Assembly (NCBI GenBank): GCA_013361075.1
Contig: JABWAJ010000287.1
Coordinates: 1-7,275, forward strand
Source of the DNA: Saprospiraceae bacterium
Lineage (GTDB): Bacteria > Bacteroidota > Bacteroidia > Chitinophagales > Saprospiraceae
Length of the DNA stretch: 7,275 nt
Direction of reading: 5' to 3'
A model generated the notes under the pieces. That model worked only from the letters and a program-made list of their open reading frames with translations. It was not told where the DNA came from and searched no databases. Shown piece by piece: positions 6,263 to 7,275 of the stretch. Positions within the stretch are counted from its first letter, which is position 1. The number at the start of each line of letters is the position of its first letter. A program made the position numbers and the translations under genes.

Positions 6263-7117
6263 TCAAAATCCATTTATTTTCAATTTCGGCAGTTTTAAAC
6301 TTTTCTTTTGAGGTTCGCTTTTGGGATCGGCTGCTTTGGGGGCGTCGCTTTTTTCATCGCTTTTGTTGCCAGCACCAGGAACGGCCGGGCCCTGCGGACC
6401 CCAAAACGCATCGAATGGCTTGGTGCCCAATACTGGAATCGCGTTGTATTGCTTTTCCGTCATCAACGTTTCTTTAATCGGTTCGCTGTAGCCCAAAACG
6501 GCCACGGCCACTTTCAGTGCGCCATCTTTTGGGCGTACATAAATTTCAAGCGGGCTTTTAAACCGCCGGAGACCGCCCTCAAAAGGGTAGGAGCTGATGA
6601 ATTTTTTCTCATATTCTATGGTGGCTTTGTAAATCAGATCGCCGGTCCGGTCCGTTTCGCTTTTCAGCCCTTCGGGCAATACAATGTCATACACCCAGGC
6701 GATGTCTGAATAAGTGACCAGCACCTGGCCAGGGTTGCTGCGAAGCAACTCCAGCGTTTGTTCCCGGATTTGGGTTTCCGAAAGCGGAGCGAGGCCTGCC
6801 GTTTCGGAAGAGGTGACAAAATAACGGGAGAAATTCCATTTTTCACCTGCTCCGCCTCGCACATAAATGGCCAATCCGATGATATTTTTAAAAACCCCGT
6901 TTTCTTTCACCGTGGTGGCTGCTACCACTCTTTTGGCCATGTTGCTGAAATTGTATCCAGCTTCTTTTTCAAGTTTCCATTCGTTTTGAACCTTGGCCGT
7001 AGCGATTTTTTTGTGGTAATTTTTTACATCTTCCAGGACTTTGGCATCGGAAGGAAACTCCTGGCTCATCGCAAGCAAAGGCAATAAGGCAAAGCACATC
7101 AACGATAAAGCTTTCAT
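6263..7117 (-). CDS. Secreted protein of unknown function
   Basis: This is a 284-aa protein that I do not assign to a family. A signal peptide is clear: MKALSLMCFALLPLLAMSQ, cleaved around Ser18/Gln19. There is no lipobox cysteine at the cleavage site; the only cysteine (Cys8) lies within the hydrophobic core. The mature body (about 20-235) alternates charged and beta-prone stretches such as VFKNIIGLAIYVRGG (75-89), LVTYSDIAWVYDIVLPEG (133-150) and LKVAVAVLGYSEPIKE (201-216), and looks like a soluble globular domain. The last 40 or so residues (from about 243) are rich in Pro, Lys, Ser and Ala and end in a basic stretch, KKSLKLPKLKINGF, probably disordered. The gene reads in the same direction as the TPR kinase gene and ends 40 bases before it, so the two may share a transcript, but an own promoter for the kinase is not excluded. 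A link to its signal is speculation. Confidence 0.85.
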   Translation of the reverse strand: MKALSLMCFALLPLLAMSQEFPSDAKVLEDVKNYHKKIATAKVQNEWKLEKEAGYNFSNMAKRVVAATTVKENGVFKNIIGLAIYVRGGAGEKWNFSRYFVTSSETAGLAPLSETQIREQTLELLRSNPGQVLVTYSDIAWVYDIVLPEGLKSETDRTGDLIYKATIEYEKKFISSYPFEGGLRRFKSPLEIYVRPKDGALKVAVAVLGYSEPIKETLMTEKQYNAIPVLGTKPFDAFWGPQGPAVPGAGNKSDEKSDAPKAADPKSEPQKKSLKLPKLKINGF

Positions 7118-7178
7118 GAATCTGTTGTTTTGAATTTGAAGGTAAAATGAACACTAAACCGGGCTCTGAAAATACTCC

Positions 7179-7275
7179 TTAAGGTTTACTGCAACCGCTG
7201 CCTTTACCATAAGGCTTACCCCCAAGCTTAACCGCATCCTCCAATGGCATCCGGTGCAACCAGATTTCTGCATCT
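7179..7275 (-). CDS. C-terminal end of an unrecognised ORF
   Basis: One minus-strand frame is open from the right edge to TAA at 7181-7179 and gives 32 residues, including DAEIWLHRMPLEDAVKLGGK and ending GSGCSKP. The composition is protein-like, and the ORF ends 61 bases before the secreted-protein start, which fits a real gene boundary. The fragment is too short for me to name a family, and a chance open frame of this length is possible. Confidence 0.45.
   Translation of the reverse strand, partial: DAEIWLHRMPLEDAVKLGGKPYGKGSGCSKP

Noticed and set aside
6308..6709. Plus-strand open frame opposite the secreted-protein gene
   Set aside because: The minus-strand gene has a clear signal peptide and fits the gene order; the plus-strand frame has no start context and reads as a shadow.

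Overview
The window looks like a Bacteroidota chromosome segment. The evidence is a TPR-type membrane histidine kinase, LytS/LytTR-type signalling partners, weak or absent Shine-Dalgarno sequences, and a good match to the Bacteroidota -7 promoter element (TAnnTTTG) in front of the phosphopentomutase gene. A lower rank cannot be resolved by reading alone. All eight genes or gene fragments lie on the minus strand, so the text below reads from the right edge to the left.

Right edge (7275-6263): the tail of an unrecognised ORF (7275-7179), a 61-base gap, then a secreted protein of unknown function with a signal peptide and a Pro/Lys/Ser-rich tail (7117-6263).

Centre (6222-1502): a compact signalling cassette of four genes. 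First is a secreted-N-terminus TPR sensor histidine kinase (699 aa). It overlaps by ATGA with a multi-pass membrane protein of unknown family (269 aa). After 13 bases comes a receiver domain fused to a LytS-type kinase core (335 codons). After 35 bases comes a LytTR-type DNA-binding response regulator (252 aa). The conserved phosphorylation residues of both kinases and both receivers can be read, so a His-Asp-His-Asp relay ending in LytTR-controlled transcription is a reasonable inference. The third gene has an in-frame TAG at codon 14, directly after the receiver's acidic pair. The rest of its frame is open and well conserved. This is a recent nonsense mutation, a sequencing error or, less likely, readthrough. 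It is the most notable anomaly here.

Left (1484-1): a separate transcription unit for nucleoside salvage. A promoter-like TATCTTTG lies about 70 bases before the phosphopentomutase start (deoB, 1408-230). After 11 bases comes the N-terminal part of a GDPxR-motif nucleoside phosphorylase cut by the window edge. The phosphorylase would release (deoxy)ribose-1-phosphate and DeoB would convert it to the 5-phosphate. A 13-base perfect palindrome lies in the deoB leader.

I saw no RNA genes, CRISPR arrays, insertion sequences or long repeats. No gene-free stretch exceeds 100 bases.
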